Shown piece after piece: positions 44,820 through 54,483 of a stretch of 64,000 bases of DNA; the first letter of the stretch is position 1, and the number at the start of each line of letters is the position of its first letter. The position numbers were made by a program, and so were the translations under genes. Under the pieces are notes generated by a model. It saw only the letters and a list, made by a program, of their open reading frames with translations. It searched no databases and was not told where the DNA came from. Source of the DNA: Bacilli bacterium (GTDB lineage: Bacteria; Bacillota; Bacilli; RF39; UBA660); NCBI GenBank assembly GCA_017525015.1, contig JAFXUK010000009.1:1-64000 (forward strand), given 5' to 3'.

Positions 44820-45269
44820 ATGGGAAAAGTATATGATCAAGTTAAAATGTTTAAAGCCAAATATCCTGGTACAATTACATGGTTTAGATTAAGAAGCCAT
44901 GCCAAAGTAGTAGAAATGCATTTAAATGCAGCTGAAGAACCAATTTATACTTTTGCAGGTCAATTAAATGAAAATAACTTAGATATTATAGATACTGGAG
45001 TTATATGTGTAACTAATAAAAGAATACTTATAGGTCAAAAAAATCTAATATTCGGTTATAACTTAAACTCTATAACACCAGATTTATATAATGATATGCA
45101 AGTATACGCTGGAGCAATATTTGGTTTAGTAACAATCGATACTATTAAAGAAGTAATAAACATTTCTAATATCGATAAAAAAGCTTTACCAGAAATAGAA
45201 ACAGCAATTTCCAGTTTTATGATGGAGGAAAAGAAAAAATATGCTCCACATAGACAAGAAGAAAAATAA
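44820..45269 (+). CDS. YokE-like bacterial PH-domain protein
   Basis: 149 residues, soluble. GVICVTNKRILIGQKNLIFGYNL is the characteristic strand pair of bacterial PH (bPH/YokE-like) domains (read as GVICVTNKRI and LIFGYNL). These domains probably mediate protein contacts at the membrane. It starts two bases after the membrane-anchored gene and is followed 10 bases later by another membrane protein, so the three form one unit. Confidence 0.72.
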   Translation: MGKVYDQVKMFKAKYPGTITWFRLRSHAKVVEMHLNAAEEPIYTFAGQLNENNLDIIDTGVICVTNKRILIGQKNLIFGYNLNSITPDLYNDMQVYAGAIFGLVTIDTIKEVINISNIDKKALPEIETAISSFMMEEKKKYAPHRQEEK

Positions 45270-45279
45270 AGGAGAAGCC

Positions 45280-46407
45280 ATGAAAAAATATAGATTAAAA
45301 AAAGGTGCTTTAATCTTCATATTTTTAATCTTATTAATTATTATTGCTTTAATCTTACTGATTAAATCACTCTTTACAAATAAATCATATAGTTTAGAAT
45401 ACAACATCGATGATTTTGATGTTAGTGAAAACTATGTATCTGATGAAAAAGTCTATTATTATCAACTTACTTATGAAGGTACTAAGTATGACTTTGTCTA
45501 TCCATCAAAATATCTAAAAGATAAAAGATTAATTGATGAAGTAGAACCATATACATTCGAAGATTATACTTGTTTAATAATAGAAAGTGATTACGTAGAG
45601 TCTAATCCTCTATGTTCTTATGATGGTGATCAAATCGATTATCGTTTAATTCCTGAAGAACTAGAACTACCTGTTTCTAGTAAAAAGAGCGAAGAAAAAG
45701 ATGAATACGAAAATTACACTATCTATAACAAAGACAATAAAATCTTAATATGGAATTACAAAGGTTTTAATTACTTAAACAAAGATGAAATAGAAAAAAT
45801 AGATCTATTTGATAAAGATATCTATGAAGTATCCATAATAGCTAGAGTAAATAATTATGTAATAATACCTGATTATGAACAATCATATTCATTTAATAAA
45901 ATATTTATAATTAATCTTGATAATCTAAAAGTAGAAACATGGAAAATAAAATATGATATCTCATTTGATTCATATATCTTAGGAACAAATAAAGAATCTA
46001 TTTATTTAATGGACAAGAAAAATAAAACAGAGTATGAATTAGTTCCTCATAAGAAAAAAATGCGTATTATAGCAACAGATAATCGTAATGGTATTTTAAT
46101 TAAAGATGGTAAAGAAGAAAAAGAACCTGTTAATAATATTATTAATTCCAAAGAAGTATTTACTTATGAAAATAAATATCATTATACATTAAAAGATAAC
46201 AGAATATATTTAACATACCTAGATATGAAAAACGAAACAATCATATCAAGTGATGATGTTAAAGAAATTATTTATATTGAAGAAGATACTATTTATTATT
46301 TAATAAAAGATACTCTATACAAATATGATTTAAAATATGGAGAAACTAAATTAATAACATTCTCTGAATGGAATTATAATTATCAAAATTCAATAATTAT
46401 ATACTAG
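45280..46407 (+). CDS. Membrane-anchored predicted beta-propeller protein
   Basis: 375 residues from ATG 45280 with AAGGAG upstream; an ATG at 45241 in frame lies in the previous gene. A Lys-rich start and one membrane helix (about 10-30) precede an exported, beta-rich part with repeated short strand-turn units such as IYYIEEDTIYYLIKDTLYKYD. It resembles in style the protein at 57657. No enzyme motif is seen. Confidence 0.68.
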   Translation: MKKYRLKKGALIFIFLILLIIIALILLIKSLFTNKSYSLEYNIDDFDVSENYVSDEKVYYYQLTYEGTKYDFVYPSKYLKDKRLIDEVEPYTFEDYTCLIIESDYVESNPLCSYDGDQIDYRLIPEELELPVSSKKSEEKDEYENYTIYNKDNKILIWNYKGFNYLNKDEIEKIDLFDKDIYEVSIIARVNNYVIIPDYEQSYSFNKIFIINLDNLKVETWKIKYDISFDSYILGTNKESIYLMDKKNKTEYELVPHKKKMRIIATDNRNGILIKDGKEEKEPVNNIINSKEVFTYENKYHYTLKDNRIYLTYLDMKNETIISSDDVKEIIYIEEDTIYYLIKDTLYKYDLKYGETKLITFSEWNYNYQNSIIIY

Positions 46408-46415
46408 TAAAAGAC

Positions 46416-46450
46416 AAAATATGAGCAATCATATTTTTTCTTTTTTTATA
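46416..46450 (+). terminator. Intrinsic terminator
   Basis: AAATATGA/TCATATTT stem, GCAA loop, T-rich tail. Confidence 0.78.
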
Positions 46451-46457
46451 GTTATTA

Positions 46458-46466
46458 TGTTATAAT
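46458..46466 (+). promoter_or_regulatory. Extended -10 promoter
   Basis: TGTTATAAT lies 26 bases before the start of the next gene. Confidence 0.6.
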
Positions 46467-46491
46467 AATAAATAGAATAGGAGGGATTAAT

Positions 46492-48135
46492 ATGATTATT
46501 AAAAATCCATACAGATATATTAGTAAATATTACAAATATATATGTTTGATTATGTTGATCCCATTACTATATTTAACTTTTAAATTTTACGATATCGGAA
46601 AATTCTTTAGAGATTATGTAGCATCTGATTACACAACATTTGAAACTAAAATAGCTGAAACTTATATTACAGGATTATGCTTTGGAACCATTTTCGGTAT
46701 GCTACTTTTTAATGCCTTTATATCAATTGTTTTTGCCACTAAAAAACGTGGCAGCACAATGCATATTGTAATAATAATTTATACTATTCTATTAGCTATC
46801 TCAGCGTTTATATTCCATGTTGTAATGAATAGTATCGAAGCTAGAATTGCCGAACCAACTTTGATTCGTGTTATTCGAGACTGGTCTAACATAATAAGTA
46901 TACCGGGATTTATAATATTGCCGGCAACCTTAGCAACAGCGATTGGTTTCAATTTCAAAACATTTAGAATTGAAAGACAATATGATGCTTTCATCGGTGA
47001 AGACGAAGAAGGAATGTCTGATGAATTCGAATTAAAAGTTGGTGAAAGAGAAACTACTGCTAAAGGTGGTATGGTCCACTTAATAAGAGAAGCCAAATAC
47101 TATGTATTAGAAAACAAATTTGTCTTTAAAGTAATTGGTGTTATCCTGTTGATAATAATTGGTATATCAACATATATGAATTTCCAAGTTTATAACAAAA
47201 GATATACTGTTAATCAAGAATTTGTTCTTAACAATTTTACAATGTCCTTAAAAGAAAGTTATATAACTAACGTTGATTATCGTGGTACATTAATTGCCAA
47301 AGATAAATACTATTTAGCTATTAAACTAACTATTCAAAACAAGAGTAGTAAAGTAAGAAATATTGATTCATCAAACTTCAGAATATTCTTAGGTGATACA
47401 GAAATATTCCCAAGTTATGATAGAAGTTCAAGATTTATCGATATTGGTAAAAATTATCATGGTGAAAATATTATTGGAAAATCTATAAATGATTATGTTT
47501 TCGTTTATGAGTTAACAGAAGATCAACTACAAACACAATATCAAATGAAAATATTAACTAATTCAGTTTTAGGGGATAACAACAAACTTATTAACAGTTA
47601 TAAAATAATAAATATTAAACCAGAATATATCCTAAAGACTAAAAATTTAGGTAGTGCTAAAATAGGTTCTGAAATTACATTAAAAGAAACTGTACTTGGT
47701 AATACTACTTATAAGTTAAAATCATTAGAAGTAGCTGATTCATATCCATTTGAATATCAAATATGTGATATCAACAAAGTTTGTACAACAATTAGAGATA
47801 CTGTTGTTCAATCTGGGGGAAAAACCCTATTAATAATTGATGATGAAATAAAATGGGATCAAAATAGTTCTTATTTTAAAAATAGTGATCAAGATTTCTA
47901 TGGAGACTTCGTTAAAATAAAATATGGATATTCAGTATCTTATAATGGTGAAGTTAGTAATAGAGACGAAAAAAGTATTCTAAGGAATAAAACACCAGCT
48001 CAGGTAACTAATTATAAAATATATGAAGTACCAGCTGTTATTAAAAGAGCTGATTATATCCAATTAGAATATAGCATAAGAAATAAAGTATTTACAATAG
48101 ATATTACTGATATAGTAAAAGGTAAAACAGGCTAA
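46492..48135 (+). CDS. Multi-helix membrane protein with DUF4352-like domain
   Basis: 547 residues, with GGAGGGA before the ATG. Three or four hydrophobic helices occur in the first 160 residues, then an acidic cytosolic stretch (GEDEEGMSDEFE), and another helix near 210-228. The following region up to about 370 looks like the DUF4352 (Ig-like, lipoprotein-associated) fold: YYLAIKLTIQNKSSK and a later DYVFVYELTEDQ strand. The last 170 residues are beta-rich with a Cys pair (CDINKVC). No known function. Confidence 0.7.
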   Translation: MIIKNPYRYISKYYKYICLIMLIPLLYLTFKFYDIGKFFRDYVASDYTTFETKIAETYITGLCFGTIFGMLLFNAFISIVFATKKRGSTMHIVIIIYTILLAISAFIFHVVMNSIEARIAEPTLIRVIRDWSNIISIPGFIILPATLATAIGFNFKTFRIERQYDAFIGEDEEGMSDEFELKVGERETTAKGGMVHLIREAKYYVLENKFVFKVIGVILLIIIGISTYMNFQVYNKRYTVNQEFVLNNFTMSLKESYITNVDYRGTLIAKDKYYLAIKLTIQNKSSKVRNIDSSNFRIFLGDTEIFPSYDRSSRFIDIGKNYHGENIIGKSINDYVFVYELTEDQLQTQYQMKILTNSVLGDNNKLINSYKIINIKPEYILKTKNLGSAKIGSEITLKETVLGNTTYKLKSLEVADSYPFEYQICDINKVCTTIRDTVVQSGGKTLLIIDDEIKWDQNSSYFKNSDQDFYGDFVKIKYGYSVSYNGEVSNRDEKSILRNKTPAQVTNYKIYEVPAVIKRADYIQLEYSIRNKVFTIDITDIVKGKTG

Positions 48136-48149
48136 AATGCCTGTTTTTT
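48124..48149 (+). terminator. Intrinsic terminator
   Basis: ACAGGC/GCCTGT stem with A- and T-tracts; overlaps the stop codon of the preceding gene. Confidence 0.85.
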
Positions 48150-48152
48150 CAT

Positions 48153-48181
48153 TTGACAATTATTATAGAATGATATAGAAT
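48153..48181 (+). promoter_or_regulatory. Promoter of tRNA-Cys
   Basis: TTGACA, 17 bases, TAGAAT, ending 18 bases before the tRNA. Confidence 0.8.
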
Positions 48182-48199
48182 TATAAGTACGAAGCAATT

Positions 48200-48273
48200 G
48201 GGTCTATAGCCAAGTGGTAAGGCGTGGGACTGCAACTCCCTGATCGTTGGTTCAAATCCGACTAGGCCCTCCA
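48200..48273 (+). tRNA. tRNA-Cys (GCA)
   Basis: 74 bases with encoded CCA. Acceptor GGGTCTA/TAGGCCC, anticodon loop with GCA in ACTGCAACT, T-arm GGTTCAAATCC, and discriminator T typical of tRNA-Cys. Confidence 0.95.
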
Positions 48274-48281
48274 ATTATAAA

Positions 48282-48308
48282 ATACTCGGTGTAAACCGAG
48301 TTTTTTAT
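48282..48308 (+). terminator. Terminator of tRNA-Cys
   Basis: ACTCGGT/ACCGAGT stem with GTAA loop and T6. Confidence 0.92.
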
Positions 48309-48357
48309 TTCCTAAATTAAATAAAACACCGTGATATAATTAAAATAGGTGAAGTGT

Positions 48358-48696
48358 ATGGCTAAAGGAAGAGGATCAAAAAAAGGTAATTTAACATCAG
48401 CTTATTTATATGTTATTCTTCTTCATATTTTAGAACTAATATATAGTATAATACAGCGTGATTTAAGCATAATAAGTGGTATTATTAGTGTTTTAGCAAT
48501 AATTCTACTTATAGCAGGTTTTATTTCTACATTAAGACTTACTATTAATTCAGGATATATTGGAGTAGTAGCAGGTGGCCTTCTTACAATGATGTTTATA
48601 GTAGGAAATTTGTTTGACGGTATCATTGGTATAATCCTTGTTTTTTATTCACTTGACTTTATAAGTAAGTATAATCAAGATGATAACTCGAATTAA
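48358..48696 (+). CDS. Small membrane protein
   Basis: 112 residues from ATG 48358, with AGGTGAAG upstream; the in-frame GTG at 48349 is inside that site. A basic start (KGRGSKKG) precedes three hydrophobic helices near 12-30, 38-58 and 65-95. It ends with polar NQDDNSN. No family recognised; the basic start places the N-terminus inside. Confidence 0.68.
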   Translation: MAKGRGSKKGNLTSAYLYVILLHILELIYSIIQRDLSIISGIISVLAIILLIAGFISTLRLTINSGYIGVVAGGLLTMMFIVGNLFDGIIGIILVFYSLDFISKYNQDDNSN

Positions 48697-48712
48697 TCGA
48701 GTTTTTTTTATT
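48684..48712 (+). terminator. Intrinsic terminator
   Basis: AACTCGA/TCGAGTT stem; the loop contains the stop codon of the small membrane protein; T8 follows. Confidence 0.9.
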
Positions 48713-48803
48713 TAAAAGTATCAGTTATATTTGTAAAACAATAAATAATAATATATAATAAGCACTACTTTTAAGGGGATATATTTACTTAGGGGGATTT
48801 GAT

Positions 48804-49559
48804 ATGAAAGATTTGGTAAGTCTACTTAAAATGACCCAGCCAGAACTAAAAATGTATTTATTTAAATTATTACAATCAAGACAGATGAATCCAGTATTTG
48901 AAGACGGTTATTTATATGCAGCTGGAGATCTTCCAGTTTTATTAGTTGCACACATGGATACTGTTATAACAACACCAAATCAAATGATTTGCTATGATGA
49001 AAATCTTGATAAAATTTATTCCCCACAAGGTGTACTTGGTGGCGATGATAGATGTGGAGTTTATGCCATATTAAAATTATTAGAAAAGCATAGACCACAT
49101 ATCTTATTTACAGAAGACGAAGAAATTGGTGGTATAGGTGCTATTAAAGCATCAAATACTTTACCAAAACCAGATGTTAAATATATTGTAGAATTTGATC
49201 GTCGTGGTAAAAAAGACTGCGTTTTTTATGAATGCGGTAATCAAGACTTTATTGATTATGTTAAAACATTTGGATTTAAAGAAGACTTTGGAACTTTTAG
49301 TGACATATCTATATTAGGAGAAGTATGGGATATTGCATCTGTTAACTTAAGTTGTGGATATTATAATGAACATACCAAAAAAGAATACATAATATTTCAT
49401 GAACTAGAAAAGACTATTAATAGAGCTAATAAGATGTTAAAAAGAGTACCTAAGGCCAAAAGTTTTGACCATCAAGGAAAAACATATGAAAAAGGATATG
49501 TTAAAAAAATAGTATATGATTATTATAATTGGGGGTTAGACGATGACATTTACGATTAG
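48804..49559 (+). CDS. Zinc peptidase, M20/M28/M42-like
   Basis: 251 residues. The metal ligands of the di-zinc aminopeptidase fold are visible in order: HMDT, GGDDRCG, TEDEEIGG, EFDRRG and the late His in CGYYNEH. The protein is short because the lid or dimerisation domain of M20/M42 enzymes is missing, as in compact phage-like members. It acts in the cytosol, probably on peptides. Its last 17 bases overlap the 1112-residue gene, which implies coupled translation. Confidence 0.85.
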   Translation: MKDLVSLLKMTQPELKMYLFKLLQSRQMNPVFEDGYLYAAGDLPVLLVAHMDTVITTPNQMICYDENLDKIYSPQGVLGGDDRCGVYAILKLLEKHRPHILFTEDEEIGGIGAIKASNTLPKPDVKYIVEFDRRGKKDCVFYECGNQDFIDYVKTFGFKEDFGTFSDISILGEVWDIASVNLSCGYYNEHTKKEYIIFHELEKTINRANKMLKRVPKAKSFDHQGKTYEKGYVKKIVYDYYNWGLDDDIYD

Positions 49560-52500
49560 TGAATTAAAAAAACTATTTGATTACTTATTAACTAATAGAA
49601 GTATAATCTTAACTGATACAGGTTTTTTTAGTAGAGATACCCTAATTCATATCAGAGAAATTGTAAAAAATCAAAGACCAAATGATTTAGAAATAACTCC
49701 CAAACAAGTTAGAAAATTAATAACATCATTCTTATCTAGTAATATGTCATTTAATGAAGATACACCAGAAATAATACTTCAACATTCAACTTGTATTGAA
49801 GCAGCTATTAATAGATGTATTTATAGTGTAGATTATATTGAAACTTTTACACCAGAATTAACTCAAAAAGTATTAGCTTTAGCTATTGAAAGAAACTACA
49901 TATTAAATTCCAATAGTCCTAAGTTTTTAAAAAGTAATATTTCAATTATTAATAATTCAATTAAAGAGAATCCATCTTCTGTTGATTTCATTGATTGGGA
50001 TTCCTTATCAAAAGAAGATTATAACTTCTTAATTCAAGAAGTATTAAAATCAGATTATATTTTAACATCTAATAGTTGCGAGGCCTTACGTTCAAATCCT
50101 AAAGTGGTATTAAAATCTATTGCTCAAGATATTAATACAATTAATTTTGCAACATCTCATGCTAAAAATAATCCTGCTGTATTTAAATATTTAATAACAC
50201 ACAATTACAAATTCAATAAAAGAGATTTCGAAGAACAATCTTTAATTAGTTTTGCTGATCCAGAAATAATGAAACATGCTTTAAATAAGTTTGGTTTATT
50301 AGACAAAAGAGAATCCGATTTTCAAGAAATATTCGAAGATATCGATGGATTTGAAGACAATGAAGATGAAGTAATGGATGCTTATATTAATAGAGTTAGT
50401 GCTTTATACGCTACAATTATTAGTAGTTTTCCAACAATTAAATCATTTGAAAAAGTATTCCAATATGCTGCTGAAGATGAATGGTTAGAGTATAGAGAAG
50501 AAAATCTTGATAACTATAATAATATATTTGGAAAAATATGTGTTGAGTTACAAGCAAATGATGACTTTGATGACGCTATCAGTGAGTTAGATTTCCTACC
50601 TCTTATGAAAGATGTATTAGATGAAAAATATAATCTTTTAATGCAAGCTATGTCTCAATATCATTCCTTATTCCATAGTAGTATACCGCTAGGTAATTTT
50701 GACTTCGCCCGTGATAGAATAGCTGAGTATTCAGCATTATATGTATCAAAGAGTAAAGAAAAATTTAAAAAGGATAAACTAAATGATTCATATGAAACGT
50801 TAAGAGATTATTTTATTCCACGTAGATCTAATGGCTATATTCGTAAAAGAATAATTGAACATAAACAAAAAGAAAAATTTAAAAAACTATATAATGATTC
50901 TGATAAAGAAATAACTAGTTTTATAGATGGTATTATTAAAAAATATTCTGTTAATATTGATGAAACAATAATTACAAATATGATTATTGGTTTTGTTATA
51001 GATGGTTATCCTAAATTAGATTCATTTATTAAAGCTCCACGTGGATTTAATAACTATAAAAGATATTTAGAAGCAAAAAAACTTATCAACAGATTAAATA
51101 GTAAATATATAAATTACGAAGACAATGCAGTATTTCATTATATGGATATTATCAAATATGATATTAATACAGATAAATACTATTATACTGGTCCAACATT
51201 TGATGAAGAAGATATATCAAAATTTGAAAGATATAAAAAATATCAAGTTGTCTTTGATAAAATTAAACAAGAAATTATGTATAGAGCTAAGTCATTAGAA
51301 ATAGAACAAGAAATAACTGATGACGAATTAAATAGAATGGCTCATGAATTACCATTCACTGACGAATTCTTTGAATTCGATGTAAAATACTATGAAGAAA
51401 ACATTACATTTGAAACATTTATGGAAAAATGTTTAGTTACAGACGACTATATTGAACCAGCAAGTATTTTTGATGATGATGCATATGAAGCAATAATTAA
51501 GTACTTATCCCAAAATAGTTTACTTTGGTTATGTATGTTTGCCGATTGTGATTTAGACATAGAAGAAAATAATAAAGAAAATTTACTAGGTTATATGGAT
51601 AACATGTATGAAATAGTAAGACTATCTCAAATGTTTGATTATAATTTAAATGAATATAAAGATGTTGTTACTTTAGCAGTTCTAAGTGATTGTGCTGATG
51701 AAGAAGCAATTGCTATATTAGGAACAGATATAATTACATCATTAATTAATAATACTGGTTATGTATCTTCTGACCCAGATGAGGTAATAGTTGCTGCAAA
51801 AGAATTAGTAAGTAAAATGGTTCAAAGAGACAAATCTACAGTACCTTATGTTAGTGGTAAAACATTAAACTATGAATATTCAATGTATGATTCACAAGAT
51901 ATATCATTTTTATTAGCAGGTATTAATACTGATGCATGTTTTAAAATAGGTGGAAATGATAATGATTTCTTCCATTACTGTGCTTTAGATAAAAATGGTT
52001 TCGTTATAAAAATAACAGATACATTTGGTAACTTTATTGCTAGAGCATCAGGATTTAGAAATGGTAACTGTGTCTTCATTAACCAATTAAGAACCATCTA
52101 TGATGAAGGTGGAGAGGGCTATGAAGGTAGTTATAAAAAAGAAAAAGAAGAAATTATTGAAGCATTCCGAAAAGCTTGTAAAGATATTGTTGAAATATCA
52201 CAAAACAATCCAGAAGAAACTAATAAAATTGATTTCGTCTTTGTAACTAAGAGTTACGCTATGATATCAACAGAATCTAATGTTAACAGAGATGTTGAAC
52301 GTAAAATAGGTAGTTATCCAATGGATACAGAAAGTGAAGATTGGAAAGAATTCGTTCGCGATACAGAAAATTTAACAGATGACATTGATGGTGGATTTAC
52401 TACTGATTATAGTAATTATGATTTAATATGCATGGCCTCTAGTAAAGGATATAGATTCTTTAGTAGAATTAGACCAAAAGATATAAAACCAAAAGATGTT

Positions 52501-52881
52501 AAACCTGTTTATACAAGACCTAGAAATAAGATAATCTCAACTGATATAATTGATCAAAATGTTATTAATAGAATTAATAGAATAAATGGTATATATTCAT
52601 ACTTAAGTGGAGAAGATTATGTACCAATAGATATTCCAAAAGGATCAGTAGTATGTATTGGAGATAACTGGTATATCGTTAGTTTAAATGGTGAGATTAG
52701 TAGCCAAGTAGTATTAGATTTTGATGCAAGAGCAGTAGTAGAATATGTAGCAACAAGTAATGTAATAGAAGAAATCTATACTAAAGAAAATAAACAAGTA
52801 GGTACAGGTGTAATAGATATACCTGAAGAATACTATAAAAAATTAACATTAGTAAGAACTTCTCCAACAGAGAAAGAATAA
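49543..52881 (+). CDS. 1112-residue protein with helical repeats, unrecognised
   Basis: The start ATG at 49543 lies in the end of the peptidase gene with GGGGG upstream. There is no signal or membrane segment. The first 270 residues have DUF4116-like helical units of the type LxSNPxVVLKSI and NNPAVFKYLI. The middle (about 300-720) is charged and helical. The last 330 residues change to mixed alpha/beta with FIARASGFRNGNCVFINQLR and a Cys/Asp pattern that may be an enzyme domain (quoted in part). Residues 985-1000 have a DIKPKDVKPVYTRP linker. Together with the peptidase it forms a two-gene unit that I cannot match to a known system. Confidence 0.75.
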   Translation: MTFTISELKKLFDYLLTNRSIILTDTGFFSRDTLIHIREIVKNQRPNDLEITPKQVRKLITSFLSSNMSFNEDTPEIILQHSTCIEAAINRCIYSVDYIETFTPELTQKVLALAIERNYILNSNSPKFLKSNISIINNSIKENPSSVDFIDWDSLSKEDYNFLIQEVLKSDYILTSNSCEALRSNPKVVLKSIAQDINTINFATSHAKNNPAVFKYLITHNYKFNKRDFEEQSLISFADPEIMKHALNKFGLLDKRESDFQEIFEDIDGFEDNEDEVMDAYINRVSALYATIISSFPTIKSFEKVFQYAAEDEWLEYREENLDNYNNIFGKICVELQANDDFDDAISELDFLPLMKDVLDEKYNLLMQAMSQYHSLFHSSIPLGNFDFARDRIAEYSALYVSKSKEKFKKDKLNDSYETLRDYFIPRRSNGYIRKRIIEHKQKEKFKKLYNDSDKEITSFIDGIIKKYSVNIDETIITNMIIGFVIDGYPKLDSFIKAPRGFNNYKRYLEAKKLINRLNSKYINYEDNAVFHYMDIIKYDINTDKYYYTGPTFDEEDISKFERYKKYQVVFDKIKQEIMYRAKSLEIEQEITDDELNRMAHELPFTDEFFEFDVKYYEENITFETFMEKCLVTDDYIEPASIFDDDAYEAIIKYLSQNSLLWLCMFADCDLDIEENNKENLLGYMDNMYEIVRLSQMFDYNLNEYKDVVTLAVLSDCADEEAIAILGTDIITSLINNTGYVSSDPDEVIVAAKELVSKMVQRDKSTVPYVSGKTLNYEYSMYDSQDISFLLAGINTDACFKIGGNDNDFFHYCALDKNGFVIKITDTFGNFIARASGFRNGNCVFINQLRTIYDEGGEGYEGSYKKEKEEIIEAFRKACKDIVEISQNNPEETNKIDFVFVTKSYAMISTESNVNRDVERKIGSYPMDTESEDWKEFVRDTENLTDDIDGGFTTDYSNYDLICMASSKGYRFFSRIRPKDIKPKDVKPVYTRPRNKIISTDIIDQNVINRINRINGIYSYLSGEDYVPIDIPKGSVVCIGDNWYIVSLNGEISSQVVLDFDARAVVEYVATSNVIEEIYTKENKQVGTGVIDIPEEYYKKLTLVRTSPTEKE

Positions 52882-52912
52882 AAAGACTCAAATAACTGAG
52901 TCTTTTTTTATT
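52881..52912 (+). terminator. Intrinsic terminator
   Basis: AAAGACTCA/TGAGTCTTT stem with AATAAC loop and T7. Confidence 0.92.
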
Positions 52913-52989
52913 AAAAAAAATTATAAAACTCTATATTTTTTAAGAAAATAATGTTATTATTATAATAAGAAATAATAAGGAGGAAGAAA

Positions 52990-54006
52990 ATGAAAACATT
53001 AAAAAGAATATTTGCATTAGTTATGGCTTTATTTTTAGTTGCAGGATGTACTATGAAAACAGAAGCTGGATTAGTTATTTCTGAAGACGGAAAGATTAGT
53101 ACTACTGTATTAGTTGCATATGATAACGAAATGATTGATGGAATGTTATCAATGGACAGTATGGGAGAAGAACAAACTGAAGAAAAGGAATATACTGATG
53201 CTGAAAGATGGGCATTTGTTGAAAAAGATAAAAAGGACAATGAAGAAAGATATGAAAAAGACGGATATAAAGGTCTAATTTCTACTGAAGAAATAGGTTC
53301 TTTAGACGAAATCTCTGCTACTTCAGCTACTGAGAGAGTAAATATTGTAGGATCAGATGAAGAAGCAAAAGATGAAGATGAAGGAGCATCATTCGAATTA
53401 AAGAATAAAACGTTGTTCATTAAAGATGGTAATAAATATAAATCAAATATGACTATTGATTTAGGTGAAGAAGCAGCTTCAATGCAATCTTATGAAGATT
53501 ATGGAGCTACATTTGAAATTAACTTCACAATTACATTACCAGTTAAACCAATTTCACATAATGCTACAAAAGTATCTGAAGATGGTAAGACTTTAACTTG
53601 GGACTTATTAAAAACTAAAGATATAGATCTTGAATTTGAATTAGGCGGAAAATCAGCTGCTAAAGATGATAAAAAAGATAAAAAAGATGAAGAAAAATCT
53701 GAATCATCTGATTCAAATATTCTATTATATGTTGGAATTGGAGTAGGAGCACTTGTAGTAATTGGTATTATTGTTGCTATTGTTGTTGCATCAAGCAAGA
53801 AGAAAGCACCAGCACCAGTTGCTAGCGCACCTGTTATGGGTCCTGTAATGCAACCTTCTCAACCAGTTGAGCCTCCAGTACAACCTGTACAACCTGTACA
53901 ACCAGTACAACCAGTTGAACCACCAGTTCAACCAGTACAACCTGTACAACCTGCTGAACCTGCTCAACCAGTTGATCCAAACAACATGAATAATCCACAA
54001 GTATAA
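52990..54006 (+). CDS. LppM-like lipoprotein with second membrane helix and Pro/Gln/Val tail
   Basis: 338 residues, with AAGGAGGA before the ATG. Lipobox VAGC (Cys near 19) starts an exported domain of the LppM (DUF3153) type: LVISEDGKISTTVLVAYDNE, and late TFEINFTITLPVKP then GKTLTWDL (quoted in parts). An acidic/Lys linker leads to one membrane helix (about 245-267), and the end is a cytosolic tail of PVQPVQPVEPP repeats. So the domain is held in the membrane at both ends. Function unknown; the tail may bind a cytosolic partner. Confidence 0.78.
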   Translation: MKTLKRIFALVMALFLVAGCTMKTEAGLVISEDGKISTTVLVAYDNEMIDGMLSMDSMGEEQTEEKEYTDAERWAFVEKDKKDNEERYEKDGYKGLISTEEIGSLDEISATSATERVNIVGSDEEAKDEDEGASFELKNKTLFIKDGNKYKSNMTIDLGEEAASMQSYEDYGATFEINFTITLPVKPISHNATKVSEDGKTLTWDLLKTKDIDLEFELGGKSAAKDDKKDKKDEEKSESSDSNILLYVGIGVGALVVIGIIVAIVVASSKKKAPAPVASAPVMGPVMQPSQPVEPPVQPVQPVQPVQPVEPPVQPVQPVQPAEPAQPVDPNNMNNPQV

Positions 54007-54032
54007 AAAAGAGAGTTAATCTCTTTTTTTTT
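54004..54032 (+). terminator. Intrinsic terminator
   Basis: AAAAAGAGA/TCTCTTTTT stem with T-rich tail after the lipoprotein gene. Confidence 0.85.
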
Positions 54033-54035
54033 ATA

Positions 54036-54065
54036 TTGTAATTCCTACCAAAAAGGTAGTATAAT
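54036..54065 (+). promoter_or_regulatory. suf promoter with palindromic operator
   Basis: TTGTAA, 18 bases, TATAAT. The inverted repeat CTACC-AAAAA-GGTAG (54045-54059) fills the end of the spacer up to the -10, a position where a bound Rrf2 dimer would block RNA polymerase. Autoregulation by the next gene is inference. Confidence 0.75.
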
Positions 54066-54083
54066 ACGACATGGAGGAATACT

Positions 54084-54473
54084 ATGAAAATAACAACTAA
54101 AGGAAGATATGCATTACTTATAATGTCTGATATTGCTAGAAATGAAGATAACTATACTTCATTAAACGAAATATCTATAAAAGAAAACATATCTCTAAAA
54201 TATTTAGAAAAAATAATGTCTCTACTAAGAAAAGCTAATTTTGTTACTTCATCACGTGGTTCTGAAGGGGGATATAAACTTGTTAGAAAACCTGAAGAAT
54301 ATACAATAGCTGAAATCTTAGAAGCAGCTGAAGGAAATATTGCTCCAGTTAAATGTGTTTTAGATGATAATTGTCCTTCAAAAGATAAATGTAAGTCTTA
54401 TCCATTTTGGAAAGAATATTATGATAACGAAAATGCTTTTTTAACTAAAAAAACATTAAAAGATTTTATGTAA
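54084..54473 (+). CDS. Rrf2-family Fe-S regulator (IscR/SufR-like)
   Basis: 129 residues. MKITTKGRYALLIMSDIA, ISLKYLEKIMSLLRKANFV (in part) and the wing SSRGSEGGYKL are classic Rrf2 DNA-binding features. Three Cys in the spacing CX5CX5C (VKCVLDDNC, then KCK) match the iron-sulfur cluster site of IscR. It precedes sufCBD by 10 bases and has a palindrome in its promoter, so it probably senses cluster supply and represses the operon. Confidence 0.9.
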   Translation: MKITTKGRYALLIMSDIARNEDNYTSLNEISIKENISLKYLEKIMSLLRKANFVTSSRGSEGGYKLVRKPEEYTIAEILEAAEGNIAPVKCVLDDNCPSKDKCKSYPFWKEYYDNENAFLTKKTLKDFM

Positions 54474-54483
54474 GAGGTGCTAT

